A stretch of 15,385 nucleotides of DNA from Mycoplasmataceae bacterium (GCA_020024735.1 JAHHTI010000017.1:1-15385); one strand, 5' to 3'. Numbered from the stretch's first letter, positions 1 through 9,493 are shown. The notes: generated from the letters alone by a model not told the origin. Made by a program: numbers and translations.

Positions 1-491
1 GTTATTAGTGAACCAAACAAAATTAAAAAGAATAATTGTATTCAATCGATATATGCTTTTCTTTTGGAGTTAATAGGAATCATTCGTTCATATGTATAAG
101 ATTGGGTAGATGATGCAAAAATTTTTTCAAATCAAATTCACATAAAAATAGTCGTAATCCCACATGTTAGAAAACCTAACAAGATAAAGTAGTTTTTCTT
201 CTTAGTAAGAGGATTCCATAAGATACTAGTTCTTCTTCAAATGAAATAACTATAAAAATGAGCAAAACCATTTACTATTAATATAAAGAGTGAAAATTGT
301 AAAATCACAACGGTGTTAAAAGGATAGCTATTTTTTAAGGCAAACAAATCAAATGCTTTTCATAAATATATAGCTCCTAAAGTGATTAATAAAAGATGAG
401 TTAATGTACTAATGATTTGAGCTTTTCACAAATGATTGGTTATTTTAATAAAATCACTATTATCTAATTCACTATATTTCTGTTTATTCAT
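1..491 (-). CDS. Polytopic membrane protein, unknown function (partial, C-terminus outside window)
   Basis: An open frame under code 4 starts at ATG 491 and runs off the left edge, giving 163 residues. Its ATG shares one base with the stop codon of the preceding gene (TAATG), so translation is probably coupled. The sequence is strongly hydrophobic. Likely membrane helices lie at about residues 26-46, 61-80, 101-120 and 151 onward. Short basic loops (WRR at 85-87, KKK near 97-99) suggest the positive-inside rule. Several tryptophans are TGA-encoded (residues 22, 44, 85, 118, 120, 150). I do not recognise the family. It is the last visible gene of the nadK/EIIB-like/permease operon and could work with the single-pass protein just before it. 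That is inference from the overlap only. Confidence 0.75.
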
Positions 492-1660
492 TAATAATCT
501 AATGCTATCCATCGATAACCTCTAATTATAGTTGGTATTTGATTAATAGGATGTGAAACTGCATGGATAACAGTTTCTAATTCCTTATCAACTGATTCTT
601 TTAGATTGTTTTCAAAATTACAAGATAATGAATATTTATCTGTTTGAACATTATCATTAATATCTTGGCAAGGTGTAAAATATTTTACTTTCTTAAAAAG
701 TTTTTGTTGTGTTTCAATAAAATTAGAAACGCAATTAATAGTTTTGGACACAATTGCTTTATCATATATTAACTTATAGGTAACTTGAGTTTTAATATCA
801 TTAAAAGTTTGTTCCATCATTAACTTAGGTTTATCAAATATATATTTAACAGCATTCAAATTAAAAGCACTTTCTATTGTATTATAGCTAGTCATTAATT
901 GATTATAGTTATGTTCTTGGATTTCATTAATTTTAATGTTATCCATAATATTATTTAGTACTACTTCAGTAGTTGCTTCATTTTTTACCATAACAGTTAA
1001 TGATTTATCATTATAAGAATATACTGGATACAGTATCCCTGTATTATCATCGAATGATAAAACACTAGGAGATACTAATTTCATATCTATACTTGGACTA
1101 TTATCATTTAAAAACACATGATCTAATAAAAGATTATTATGTGTAGCAAAATATGATGGTAATGTATTATTTACCACTTCATCTTTTATAAAATCAACAT
1201 CAAGATACTTATCCTTGGTTTGAAAACCAGATAATGGTATTTTCACTTCTTGATACTTTTTATCAAATTCAATTAATAAGTTTCCTGTTCCTTTTGTATC
1301 GTTAGCATCAGTAATACTTAATGTTAATGTTACCCCTTCCAAATTAACATTAGGATTTACCAATAAACCATCACTTTCTAACTCTTTAACATTATTAGTA
1401 ACTTTAAAAGGGAAAGAATAATTAGAAGGAAGAAAATTTTGCTTATATGGTAAATCAACTTTAGAAAATAAATAATTGGGGTTAATAGGATATTTATTTA
1501 CTTTAACATATGGTTTTATCATGTTCAAATCAAATATAGCTACTGATCCTACTAATGAAAACACTACCAAAATTAATAGCAAAGGTTGTCAAAGATAAAT
1601 TTTTCTAGAATCACTTTTTTCCACAATACTATTATAAACCCCTTCTGATCTAAATTGCAT
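491..1660 (-). CDS. Single-pass membrane-anchored surface protein, unknown function (389 aa)
   Basis: I place the start at ATG 1660, which overlaps the permease stop by 11 nt. From there the frame adds the N-terminus and a TGA-encoded Trp at residue 24 to the shorter ORF beginning near 1582. The layout is a short cytoplasmic N-terminus, one membrane helix at about 22-43, then about 345 mostly polar residues that should be outside the cell. Residues about 108-148 (core GVTLTLSITDAND, then IPLSGFQTK) loosely resemble the repeated lipoprotein-associated domain of mycoplasma surface lipoproteins. That is recognition by eye and is weak. There is no lipobox cysteine. Three cysteines occur in the C-terminal part (contexts NCVS, PCQD, SCNF), which is notable for an exported mycoplasma protein. 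It is coupled at both ends to membrane-protein genes, which suggests a membrane or surface assembly. GTG 1624 is an alternative start. Confidence 0.78.
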
Positions 1661-3284
1661 TCGGTTTCTTAATAGCAGATTTATCAGCCAACTTCATATA
1701 TCTACTATGACCTTGAAGACTATTAGCAAACTTCACATCAAAGATGATTGGTAATGTCATTCCTAATAGATAAATCAATAACACCACAATTGTTAGGATT
1801 GTATAAACCAATAAATCATGGTAATTATAACCTTTGATTTCAAGGGCTTGTTGATGAGTGGTAATATAGATTAATTCATAAAAAGGTCTAATAGTTTCAA
1901 ACACTAACGAGATGGTTGTTAGGATTAAAGCAACAATCGCAGAAGGAATAAAAAACTTGTTTTTCTTGGTTGATACCTTTTGTGTCTTACGGTTTAATAA
2001 ACATCCAAAAATTGCAACTGCAATAAAGGCAAATGCTAAAACAGCAGTTCACGATGAAGTTAGGTCGGCAAAAGAATACAATTTAGCCACGGCTTCATTA
2101 ACAGTATCATATTCACCAATGTTCATATATCCATATGCTCCAATAAGGGTAAAGACAATTACTACAGGAACACAAAAAATCAACGAAATTTTTATTCCTA
2201 AAACTGGTTTCTTTAAATTAACTTTATGTTTATAGCGACTAAAGAATTCAAAGAATTCATCATCTTGAATTAATGCTTCAGTAAAACGTGGAGTTCACAT
2301 TGCATAGGAATTAACTATTCCAAACACCCCTAAGGCAATTAGAATAGAGAGAATACCGTGAATAATTTTCCAAGCTTGTGATCCTCCAAAGGCACTAGCA
2401 AAACCAAATCAATCCCCAGTATTAGACCCAAGCATTGAAGAAATGGCAATTAATAAATAAAAGATAGTTACTAATGATAAACCTACAACTAACACTAATG
2501 GGGTTTTTTTAGGTTCTTTCATTTCTGATTGAATACCAGCAGCCACATAAAAACCATCATAAGCAAAAAAGATAGCAGAAAGAGAACAAAATAAACCAAT
2601 GGCAGGACTAACCGCTTGGATTTGATAAAGATCAGGTGGTTTGTGAGTTTCTCCCGGTAACACTCCCACAGCAATTTGACCATGATTTAAACCAAAGATA
2701 ACAAATCCGATAATCGCCGCTACTACTAAAGGAAAGAACTTTAACATATTAATAATTCATGATTGGATATTCCCAGCATTAGTAGAACAACCAGAAACAA
2801 TAATAAACCACACATCCGTTACTAAAGAAATAATTAAAATGACCCACCATTGCACACCATCAATAGAAACTCCAAAGGAGTGGATGGCATCAAGTAATGA
2901 TTGACAAGCAAATACTGGCATAAAGAAATAGGTAATAGGCATATATAAAAAAGTCATAAAGTTTTTGGAAGCATAATAAATCCACTTACTATTAAAAGAT
3001 TTATTTCATTCCATTAACCCTTTATCACTCTTTAAAGAACACGAACATACTTCCACCAATGCTAAAGCCATTGCCACAACAGCCACAGCTGCAATAATTC
3101 AAGATAAGATAGAAAGCACAAAATCTTGATGGACGTTTTTTAAAATATAACGGGCTTTGAAGAAAATCCCTGCTCCAACACAAGAACCAATCACCAGCAT
3201 AATAGCTGAAAAGAAACCAATTTTTTTGGAGGTGCTACTTGTCACCGTCACTGGTTGTGATTCTTTCTTATGTTTAAATAGCAT
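1650..3284 (-). CDS. APC-superfamily amino acid permease
   Basis: This is a 544-aa polytopic protein read through several TGA Trp codons. At residues 33-41 it carries GSCVGAGIF, the APC-family substrate-binding motif of helix 1 (GxGxGAGIF type). Hydrophobic helices recur along the whole length, about twelve or more, as expected for an amino acid/polyamine permease. The length is slightly above the usual 450-500 aa. A basic cytoplasmic N-terminus (MLFKHKK) precedes helix 1. It should import amino acids or peptide-derived metabolites by proton or sodium coupling or by exchange. The substrate cannot be read from sequence. The start ATG 3284 lies one base after the stop of the EIIB-like gene, and its own stop overlaps the next gene. 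It is therefore an internal operon gene. The family is secure; the substrate is unknown. Confidence 0.88.
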
Positions 3285-3285
3285 T

Positions 3286-3897
3286 TTATTTAGTAACCTT
3301 TTCTACAACTGGAGTAACTGGTAAATGACATTCTTTATCAATCGCTTGCTTTAAAGCTTCACTATAATTACCAAATAATATGGTAATCTTTTCTTCACTC
3401 ACAAGAATTCCTCTTTGTGATAATTCTTTAACTTTTTCTTTATTGACAAGATTAATATTTTTAAAAGTAATCTTCACAGAAGAAATGGTAGCTTCAGTTG
3501 CAACGATATTATCTTTACCACCCAAGGCATTAATAAAGATTTGCATATTGAAAGGGATTTCATTAGAAGTCTTTAAAACATTTTCGGTATTTTCTTCAAT
3601 TCTTTTTCTAATGGTTTTTGCAAATAATCCAAAGGTTAAAATTAATAGGGTATAGTATAAAATTTTTACTTTTGGTTCAACATCTTTTAATAGGACAGAA
3701 ATTTTTACTTTTTTAAGAGGAGCATCACTAGTAGAAGTAGTATTACTAGCCTGACTTACCTTTTGTTCTTCCGAAAGTTTTAAGGGACTAGTCGCATCTT
3801 CACTATCGGCTAGTTTATGAGCAAACTCTCTTTCTGATTCGTTAAAAACTTGTTCTTCTTCTTTAATTGCAATCTTATTGGTTTTAGTTGCTGCCAT
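3286..3897 (-). CDS. Membrane-tethered PTS EIIB-like protein without the phospho-cysteine (MG129-like)
   Basis: This is a 203-aa protein. Residues 1-65 are charged and Ser/Thr-rich, probably disordered. Residues about 79-94 form one hydrophobic membrane segment (LYYTLLILTFGLFA). Residues about 117-188 resemble the EIIB domain of glucose/GlcNAc-type phosphotransferase systems: the INALGGKDNIV opening, then a beta strand, then a closing helix with GNYSEALKQAID. In catalytic EIIB the loop reads CxTRLR. Here the matching residues are T137-I-S-S-V-K, so the cysteine that accepts phosphate and the arginine after it are both missing. The neighbour upstream is nadK, as in M. genitalium MG128-MG129. 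The start ATG 3897 overlaps the nadK stop by 14 nt and has AGGA about 8 nt upstream. A TTG at 3915 is less likely. It may be regulatory or structural rather than a sugar phosphotransferase (inference). Confidence 0.75.
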   Translation of the reverse strand: MAATKTNKIAIKEEEQVFNESEREFAHKLADSEDATSPLKLSEEQKVSQASNTTSTSDAPLKKVKISVLLKDVEPKVKILYYTLLILTFGLFAKTIRKRIEENTENVLKTSNEIPFNMQIFINALGGKDNIVATEATISSVKITFKNINLVNKEKVKELSQRGILVSEEKITILFGNYSEALKQAIDKECHLPVTPVVEKVTK

Positions 3898-4672
3898 CGT
3901 GATTATCCTTTTCAATAAAAGCGTAGTTTAGTTTTTTGGCATAATCCTCAATGTGAGCACTAATTAAAACTTTTGCTTTCGATTCATTCATATTTATTTT
4001 AATATGAATTTTATCTTTCTTATTATTTATTTCCTTACCATCACACAAAAAGCAACCATTATTTTTTGTCCGGTTATTAACAAGAATATCGAGATAAGCA
4101 TTTTTATGAAGAACTAAGGATGAATCTAGCGAAGTATTATATTTATTTTGAATAGCTTCCACTTCATTAAATATCATTGCGTGTACATCTGGAAAAACAA
4201 TTGGACCACCCAATGATTTATTCCGTGCCGTAGAACCGAAGTTAGTGGAAACTAAAAATCCATTACCAAAGAAATTCTCCACCATTACTCCATTAACATC
4301 TAAAGTAAAATGGGTGGTATGGTTGTTATGAAATGCAAAGTCATTAACACAATAATAGGTTTCATCATTAGTATCAACCTTTAAGATATCGAGTGAAAGG
4401 TAGTTCTTATCATTAAGAATATCATCAATAGATAATCTATCAAGATCCTTACTAAAAGCATAAAAACCTAAAGTCCCGGAATTAATAAAGATAACTTTAA
4501 TATCATTATGTAAAACCTTTTGAAATTCAGCGAGAAAAAAACCATCCCCTCCTACAATGAAAAGGTATTCAAAATCATTCTTTACTAATTGATGTTGAAC
4601 TAACATTTCTAGTAATTGGTCTTTGATTTTTTTAGAAGTTTCATTAGGAGTATTAACGATATTAAATTTCAT
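3884..4672 (-). CDS. nadK: NAD kinase
   Basis: NadK phosphorylates NAD to NADP using ATP or polyphosphate, and is a cytoplasmic, usually essential enzyme. The 262-aa product has the diagnostic GGDG at residues 41-44, with D43 the expected catalytic aspartate, followed by FFLAEF. The NE/D motif appears as N110-D111 before FAFHN. The glycine/threonine-rich loop reads STNFGSTARN (142-151) and continues into SLGGPI. Most bacterial NADKs have STPTGSTAYN here, so three positions differ. The start ATG 4672 gives MKFNIV, which fits the short N-terminus I recall for mycoplasma homologues. A TTG at 4681 would add three residues. There is no Shine-Dalgarno sequence, and the TATAAT box at 4693-4698 leaves a leader of only about 14 nt. 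It is the first gene of the leftward operon, and its 3' end overlaps the EIIB-like gene. Confidence 0.92.
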   Translation of the reverse strand: MKFNIVNTPNETSKKIKDQLLEMLVQHQLVKNDFEYLFIVGGDGFFLAEFQKVLHNDIKVIFINSGTLGFYAFSKDLDRLSIDDILNDKNYLSLDILKVDTNDETYYCVNDFAFHNNHTTHFTLDVNGVMVENFFGNGFLVSTNFGSTARNKSLGGPIVFPDVHAMIFNEVEAIQNKYNTSLDSSLVLHKNAYLDILVNNRTKNNGCFLCDGKEINNKKDKIHIKINMNESKAKVLISAHIEDYAKKLNYAFIEKDNHDGSN

Positions 4673-4692
4673 AGCAATCAAATAATAGATTT

Positions 4693-4698
4693 ATTATA
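4693..4698 (-). promoter_or_regulatory. -10 box for the nadK operon
   Basis: A perfect TATAAT reads on the minus strand about 20 nt upstream of the nadK ATG. No clear -35 is visible, which is common in mycoplasmas. It sits only 7 nt from the argS -10 box on the other strand. Confidence 0.5.
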
Positions 4699-4705
4699 TA
4701 AATTG

Positions 4706-4711
4706 TATAAT
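4706..4711 (+). promoter_or_regulatory. -10 box for the argS operon
   Basis: TATAAT (context ATTGTATAATAT) lies about 39 nt upstream of the argS ATG. No good -35 is seen at 16-18 nt. The surrounding run of alternating A/T should melt easily. It overlaps the divergent nadK promoter region, so both cannot easily be occupied at once. Confidence 0.5.
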
Positions 4712-4750
4712 ATATATATTAATTTATCGTGGTTAATTTATTGGTGGTTT

Positions 4751-6406
4751 ATGTTTATTAGTAAAATAAAAAAAATAATTGAAGAAGCTTTAAAAGAAAA
4801 CAACATTGTTCAATGTAATAATTTTACCATTGAAAAAGCAAGAGATTCTCACTATGGTGACTTCTCAACTAATGTAGCTTTAATTGCTGCTAAGAGTGCT
4901 CATTTAAAACCAATGGAATTAGGTGAAAAGCTTGTACAAAAATTATCGCAATCTCCGTTGTTTGCAAAAGTTACTTGTACTCCACCGGGTTTTATTAATT
5001 TTTTTCTTACTCCTGCAACCAATGGGGAATTAATCAAAACTATTATTCAAGAAGGAGATAATTTCGGTAAATCTCCAATAGTGTCAGATGACGTTTATTC
5101 AGTGGAATATGTTTCTGCTAACCCAACCGGATATTTACATGTCGGTCATGCAAGAAATGCGGTCTTAGGAAATTGTATTGTTAACTTATTAACTTGATGT
5201 GGAAAAAAAGTTGTTAGTGAATATGTTGTAAATGATGCTGGTAACCAAATGAATAAATTGGCAGCGGCAGTGCTTATTCGTTATTTACAATTATTTAATC
5301 AATCTATTGAATTACCTGAAGATTCTTATCATGGTCAAGAAATTATTTTAGTAGCGCAAGCTTTAAAAGAAAAATATGGAGATAAATTTGTTGCTACTAA
5401 AATCAATGAACACGAATTAATTGATAATAAAGATGATGAATTCACCATTCGTTGATTTGCCAGAGATTTCTTATTAGATATTATTAAAAAAGATTTAAAA
5501 GATTTAGGCGTAGAAATCCAATATTACTATTCTGAATATGAAACTCATAAAAATAATTTAATCTCTACAATGATTGATGAATTAAAAGAAAAAGGAATGG
5601 TTTATGAAAAGGATGGAGCTATTTGATTAAAGACTACCCTTTACAACGATGACAAGGATCGGGTTTTAATTAAATCGGATGGTGTCCCTACTTATTTTGC
5701 TCCTGATATTTACTATCATGACTATAAGTTAAAAACTCATGGGACAAAATATGTGATTAATATTTGAGGGGCTGACCACTATTCTTATATAGTAAGAATG
5801 AGAGCTGCTTTATTAGCATTAGGATACCAAGATGAACAATTCAAAGTAATTTGTATGCAAATGGTAAGATTGCTTAAAGATGGTAAAGAATTTAAAATGT
5901 CAAAAAGAACTGGTAATTCATTAACTTGTCGTGATCTTATTGATACCCTATCTAAAGATGTTGCTCGTTGATTCCTTGTTTCTCAATCAGCTAACAGTCA
6001 CATTGAAATTGATGTTGATGTAGCTACTAAGAAAGATAATTCTAACCCTTATTTTTATGTGCAATATGCTCACGCTCGTGGAACTGCCTTATTAAAGAAA
6101 GAAAAGATTGATATGCCAACCAATGACTTTCAATACCTAATAAGTGATGTTGAAAGAGAAATCATTAATGAACTACATTACTTTCAATATACTATTCAAA
6201 ATGCAGCTAGTACCTATGAACCTTATAAATTATCGGTTTATTTAATTAATTTAGCGAAACTGTTCCATAACTTCTATACCAACACTAAAATTTTAGATGC
6301 TAATAACCCAGCACAAAAAGAACAAATTGCTTTAGTGAAAGCGGTATGTCAAGTAATTAAGAATGCTTTGGCTATTTTAGGTATCGAAGCGCTTGAAAGG
6401 ATGTAG
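4751..6406 (+). CDS. argS: Arginyl-tRNA synthetase
   Basis: ArgRS attaches arginine to tRNA-Arg and is a class I synthetase. The 551-aa product, normal for the family, has an N-terminal tRNA-recognition domain (about 1-110). Next come SANPTGYLHVGHARN with the HIGH-type signature H130-V-G-H133, and the ArgRS signature EYVVNDAGNQM. The KMSK-type loop is K382-M-S-K-R386, followed by TGNS. The C-terminal DALR anticodon-binding domain opens with YVQYAHARG. At least five in-frame TGA codons sit at plausible Trp sites, for example LLTWCGKK and IWGADHY. The start ATG 4751 has only a weak GGTGG in front. Upstream in-frame codons offer no better ATG. It heads the rightward operon, and the stop is one base before the next ATG. 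Confidence 0.96.
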
Positions 6407-6407
6407 G

Positions 6408-6713
6408 ATGGGTTCTAAAGTTCATAAGCAAAAATATGGTGAAGAAGTTTTAACTCCTAAACGTCATTGAAAAGATATGGAGTTTGATACATCCAACAAT
6501 ATGCCCCAAACATACTCTACTAGTTGAAGAGCAAAAAATCCAACTGTCGATAAAGTTAAATTTAGAGATATTCAATTAAGAAACCGTTTTGATTTTGCTA
6601 ATGAAGCTCCTAAAAGATTTAAGAATTTTGCATGACTAAAGAAAAATCGTCGTAAAGATTGATTCGGAGTTAGTGGAAAGGACTTTATTAGAAATGAACA
6701 CGATTTTAAATAG
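6408..6713 (+). CDS. Small basic protein, unknown function (101 aa)
   Basis: The frame runs from ATG 6408, one base after the argS stop, to TAG 6713. It is invisible under the standard code because all four tryptophans (W21, W40, W76, W86) are TGA. The protein is rich in Lys and Arg (KRHWK, LRNRF, APKRFK, KKNRRKDWFG), polar throughout, and has no membrane segment or signal peptide. Basic patches with aromatic residues would suit nucleic-acid or ribosome contact, but that is inference. I do not recognise the family. Its last 20 nt overlap the cdd start, so it is the coupling cistron between argS and cdd. Consistent Trp sites and the operon fit argue that it is real. Confidence 0.72.
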
Positions 6714-7092
6714 ATTAAAAAAATTACAAGAAAACGTCTATGCTCCCTATTCTCACTACCAAGTAGCTGCTATTGTGATTGGAGATAATGGTAAGGAATA
6801 TGTCGGAGTCAATGTAGAAAACGCTTCTTATCCTGTAGGGATATGTGCCGAAAAAGCTGCCATTGCCGCCGCTATTACAGATGGATGCCAACAAATTACT
6901 GAAATCCATTTACTTTGTGGACAAAACAAAGAACACGGTTCACCTTGCGGTTCATGTAGACAATTCATTAATGAATTTATGGTCTCTAATGGAAAAATCC
7001 ATATTTATAATACTCTTGGCGATGTAAAGACCTATACAATGGATGATTTGTTACCTTTAAGTTTTAAGAAGAAGGATTTATTAGGAGAATAA
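6694..7092 (+). CDS. cdd: Cytidine deaminase
   Basis: Cdd converts cytidine and deoxycytidine to uridine and deoxyuridine for pyrimidine salvage. The product is 132 aa from ATG 6694. It has YAPYSHYQVAA near the N-terminus, VNVENASY, the zinc/catalytic motif C51-A-E53, and the second zinc pair PC85-GSC88-RQ. All zinc ligands and the proton-shuttling glutamate are present. I choose ATG 6694 because it leaves 16 residues before YAPYS, as in B. subtilis Cdd, and AGGA lies 11 nt upstream. A GTG at 6673 would add seven residues and has its GGAG only 3 nt away. The start lies inside the 101-aa gene, and the stop is one base before the phosphomutase. The neighbouring phosphomutase is also next to cdd in M. 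pneumoniae-group genomes. Confidence 0.94.
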   Translation: MNTILNRLKKLQENVYAPYSHYQVAAIVIGDNGKEYVGVNVENASYPVGICAEKAAIAAAITDGCQQITEIHLLCGQNKEHGSPCGSCRQFINEFMVSNGKIHIYNTLGDVKTYTMDDLLPLSFKKKDLLGE

Positions 7093-7093
7093 A

Positions 7094-8761
7094 ATGAATA
7101 AGATATATGAAGCATGATTAAATAATACCAATGTCACTAGTGAACTAAAGCATGAAATGCTTAATATGGATATTAAGGATATTGAATACTCTTTTACTGA
7201 TGAACCATTAAAATTCGGGACTGCTGGTTATCGTAATAAAATTGGACCGGGAAACCTATTTATGAACGTCTTTACTTATCAACAACTAGCAGTCGGGTAT
7301 GCTACGTTTGTAAAAAGACGTTTTTATCAAAACCCTGAAAACGAAGGTAAAATCCCAACCGTCGTGGTTGCTCATGATGCTCGTCGTGGTAACATTGAAT
7401 TTACTTATGCAGTGGTGAATGCTTTAACTAATTCTGGAGTTAAAGTGCTTCTTTTTGATGACAATATCCCAATGTTTACTCCAATCGTTTCTTTTACGAT
7501 TAGAAAAATGCAATTGGATGGAGGAATTAATATTACTGCTAGTCATAATCCTAAAAATTATAATGGTTTTAAAGCCTATAATGCTAGCGGAGGACAATTA
7601 CTTCCTCATGAATGTGAAATGGTATCTTCTTTCTTACAACCTTGAGATGCTAACTTAAATATGAAATTTAGAAAATTACCAAAGTTAATCTCCCATGTTC
7701 CTAATACCGTTATTAATGCTTATTTTGAAAATACTAAAAAAACACTAATTAATGATACTCCTCCTAATAATGAACTAATTATCTTTACTCCTCACCACGG
7801 AGTGGGTTGTGCTTACATTAGTAACTTTTTAAAATCATTAGGTCACCATATTATTGATGTGCCTGAACAAAATTTTTATTCTAGTGAATTTGTCAACTCT
7901 CCTTTACCTAATCCCGAAGACCCGGCAAGTTTTGCTTTATCATTAGAAATGGCCAAAGAAAAAGAAGCACGGATTATGATAGCCATTGATCCAGATGGGG
8001 ATCGTTTTGCGATTGCGATTAACCATCAAGGTATTTGACGTTATTTAAATGGAAATGAAACTGGTATCTTATTAACTCATTACATCTTATCTTATAAAGA
8101 TTTTGGAGATAATGTTCCAGTTATTGTTTCTACCCATGTGTCTAATAATTTAATCAATAAATTAGCCAATGAATTTGGAGCGCTAGTATTAAGAACAGGG
8201 ACTGGTTTTAAATTTATTGCTAAAGCTATGGATGAAATTGATGATGATGGTGAATTTGTGGTTGGTTTTGAAGAAGCCATTGGAGCTTGTACCAATGTTA
8301 ATATTAGAGAAAAAGATGGTATTGGAGCAGCTGCTCTAGTTTTAGAAATGGTAGATTTTTATAAGGCTGAAGGCTTAGATTTAATTGATGTATTAGAAAG
8401 AAGAATTTATCCTCTTTATGGAGCTTGACAAGGACAAACTTTTTCCATTACTATCCCAGGTAATGATTGAAAAGAAAAAGCTAAGGATTTAGAAAACAAA
8501 GCCATGAATGTCAAGGTTAAGAAAATTGGTGACTATATAATTAAAGATATTTTATGAAATGAAGAAGGTAGTTGTATTGAATGAATGCTAGAAAATGATT
8601 CATGAATTAAGTTTAGAATTTCTGGTACTGAACCAAAGTTTAAGATTTATACCAATATCTATTTCCAAAACCATCGTGATAGTTACATTTCTTATGAAGA
8701 AAAAATGGCTATTATTAATCAATTAGTTGATGAAATCAAGGAAACTTTTAATATTATTTAA
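7094..8761 (+). CDS. manB: Phosphohexomutase/phosphopentomutase (alpha-D-phosphohexomutase family)
   Basis: The enzyme moves phosphate between C1 and C6 (or C1 and C5) of sugars through a phosphoserine. The 555-aa product has all four family signatures: the catalytic loop T148-A-S150-H-N-P, the magnesium site DPDGDR at 299-304, the sugar-binding GFEEAIG at 391-397, and the phosphate-binding RISGTEPK at 508-515. Mycoplasma homologues are annotated phosphomannomutase (manB/cpsG). The length and long N-terminal segment resemble the PGM2/PgcA branch, which can act on ribose and deoxyribose phosphates. Lying between cdd and tpiA, a phosphopentomutase role in nucleoside breakdown is plausible. That is inference, and sequence alone cannot settle the substrate. 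AGGAG precedes ATG 7094 with good spacing. The gene is read through many TGA Trp codons. Confidence 0.92.
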
Positions 8762-8763
8762 GT

Positions 8764-9486
8764 ATGAAGAAGAAGAAATATTTAATTGCTAACTGAAAGT
8801 GTAATTTTCAACCAGAAATGATTGTTCCCTATTTTTCTGCATTAAACCAAATAAAACCATCTAACATTGATATTCAAATAGCTGTTCCTAGTATTTATTT
8901 AAGAGAAGCTCAAGCTCTTTCTCATTATCCTATTATTGCCCAAGATGTTGAAAGTTTTACATATGGTGCTCACACTGGTCGTTTATCATATCAACACTTA
9001 TTAGATAACCATATCAAAGGATGCTTAATTGGTCATTCCGAACAACGAGTTTTTAATGATAATACCAATGAAATTATTAACGAGAAATTAAAACAAGCTC
9101 TAGTTCACGGATTACAAGTTATCTTATGTGTGGGTGAAGCATTATCTATATATCAAAATCACCAAACTACTGATTTTATTGAAGAACAAATAAGCAGTGC
9201 ACTAAAAGATATTGATTATGACCAATATAAGGAACAACTAATCATTGCTTATGAACCAATATGAGCCATTGGAACTGGTAATATTCCTACCAATGAAATT
9301 ATCCATAACATTGTTTCGTTTATCAAAACAAAATTTCCTTTCCCTGTTATCTATGGTGGTTCTGTTAATGCAAGTAATTTTAAAGAATTACAAACAATTC
9401 CTTCAATTGATGGTTTTCTTGTAGGTGGAGCTTCATTAGATTACCATTCCTTTATTGAATTGATTAATTTATATACAAATAAATAA
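8764..9486 (+). CDS. tpiA: Triosephosphate isomerase
   Basis: TpiA interconverts dihydroxyacetone phosphate and glyceraldehyde-3-phosphate in glycolysis. The 240-aa product, close to the usual 250, shows ANWKCN with the substrate lysine K12, GHSEQR with the electrophilic H91, EPIWAIGTG with the catalytic base E164, and the phosphate-binding YGGSVN near the C-terminus followed by GFLVGGASL. Trp codons in NWK and EPIW are TGA. The start ATG 8764 follows the phosphomutase stop by 2 nt, with no clear Shine-Dalgarno sequence, so it is probably translated by coupling. It closes the argS operon. A functional tpiA implies a glycolytic organism. Together with Cdd and the phosphomutase it could take nucleoside-derived carbon into glycolysis, if a deoC aldolase exists elsewhere. 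Confidence 0.96.
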
Positions 9487-9493
9487 TCTAAAA

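Noticed and set aside
1912..2235. Plus-strand open frame of 107 codons.
   Set aside because: It is antisense to the permease, which has clear family motifs, and has no Shine-Dalgarno sequence or neighbours on that strand.
4673..4681. TTG start for nadK at 4681.
   Set aside because: ATG 4672 gives the expected short N-terminus and is a stronger start codon; nothing supports the three extra residues.
6673..6693. GTG start for cdd giving 139 aa.
   Set aside because: GGAG is only 3 nt from the GTG, and the ATG at 6694 gives the usual family length before YAPYS.
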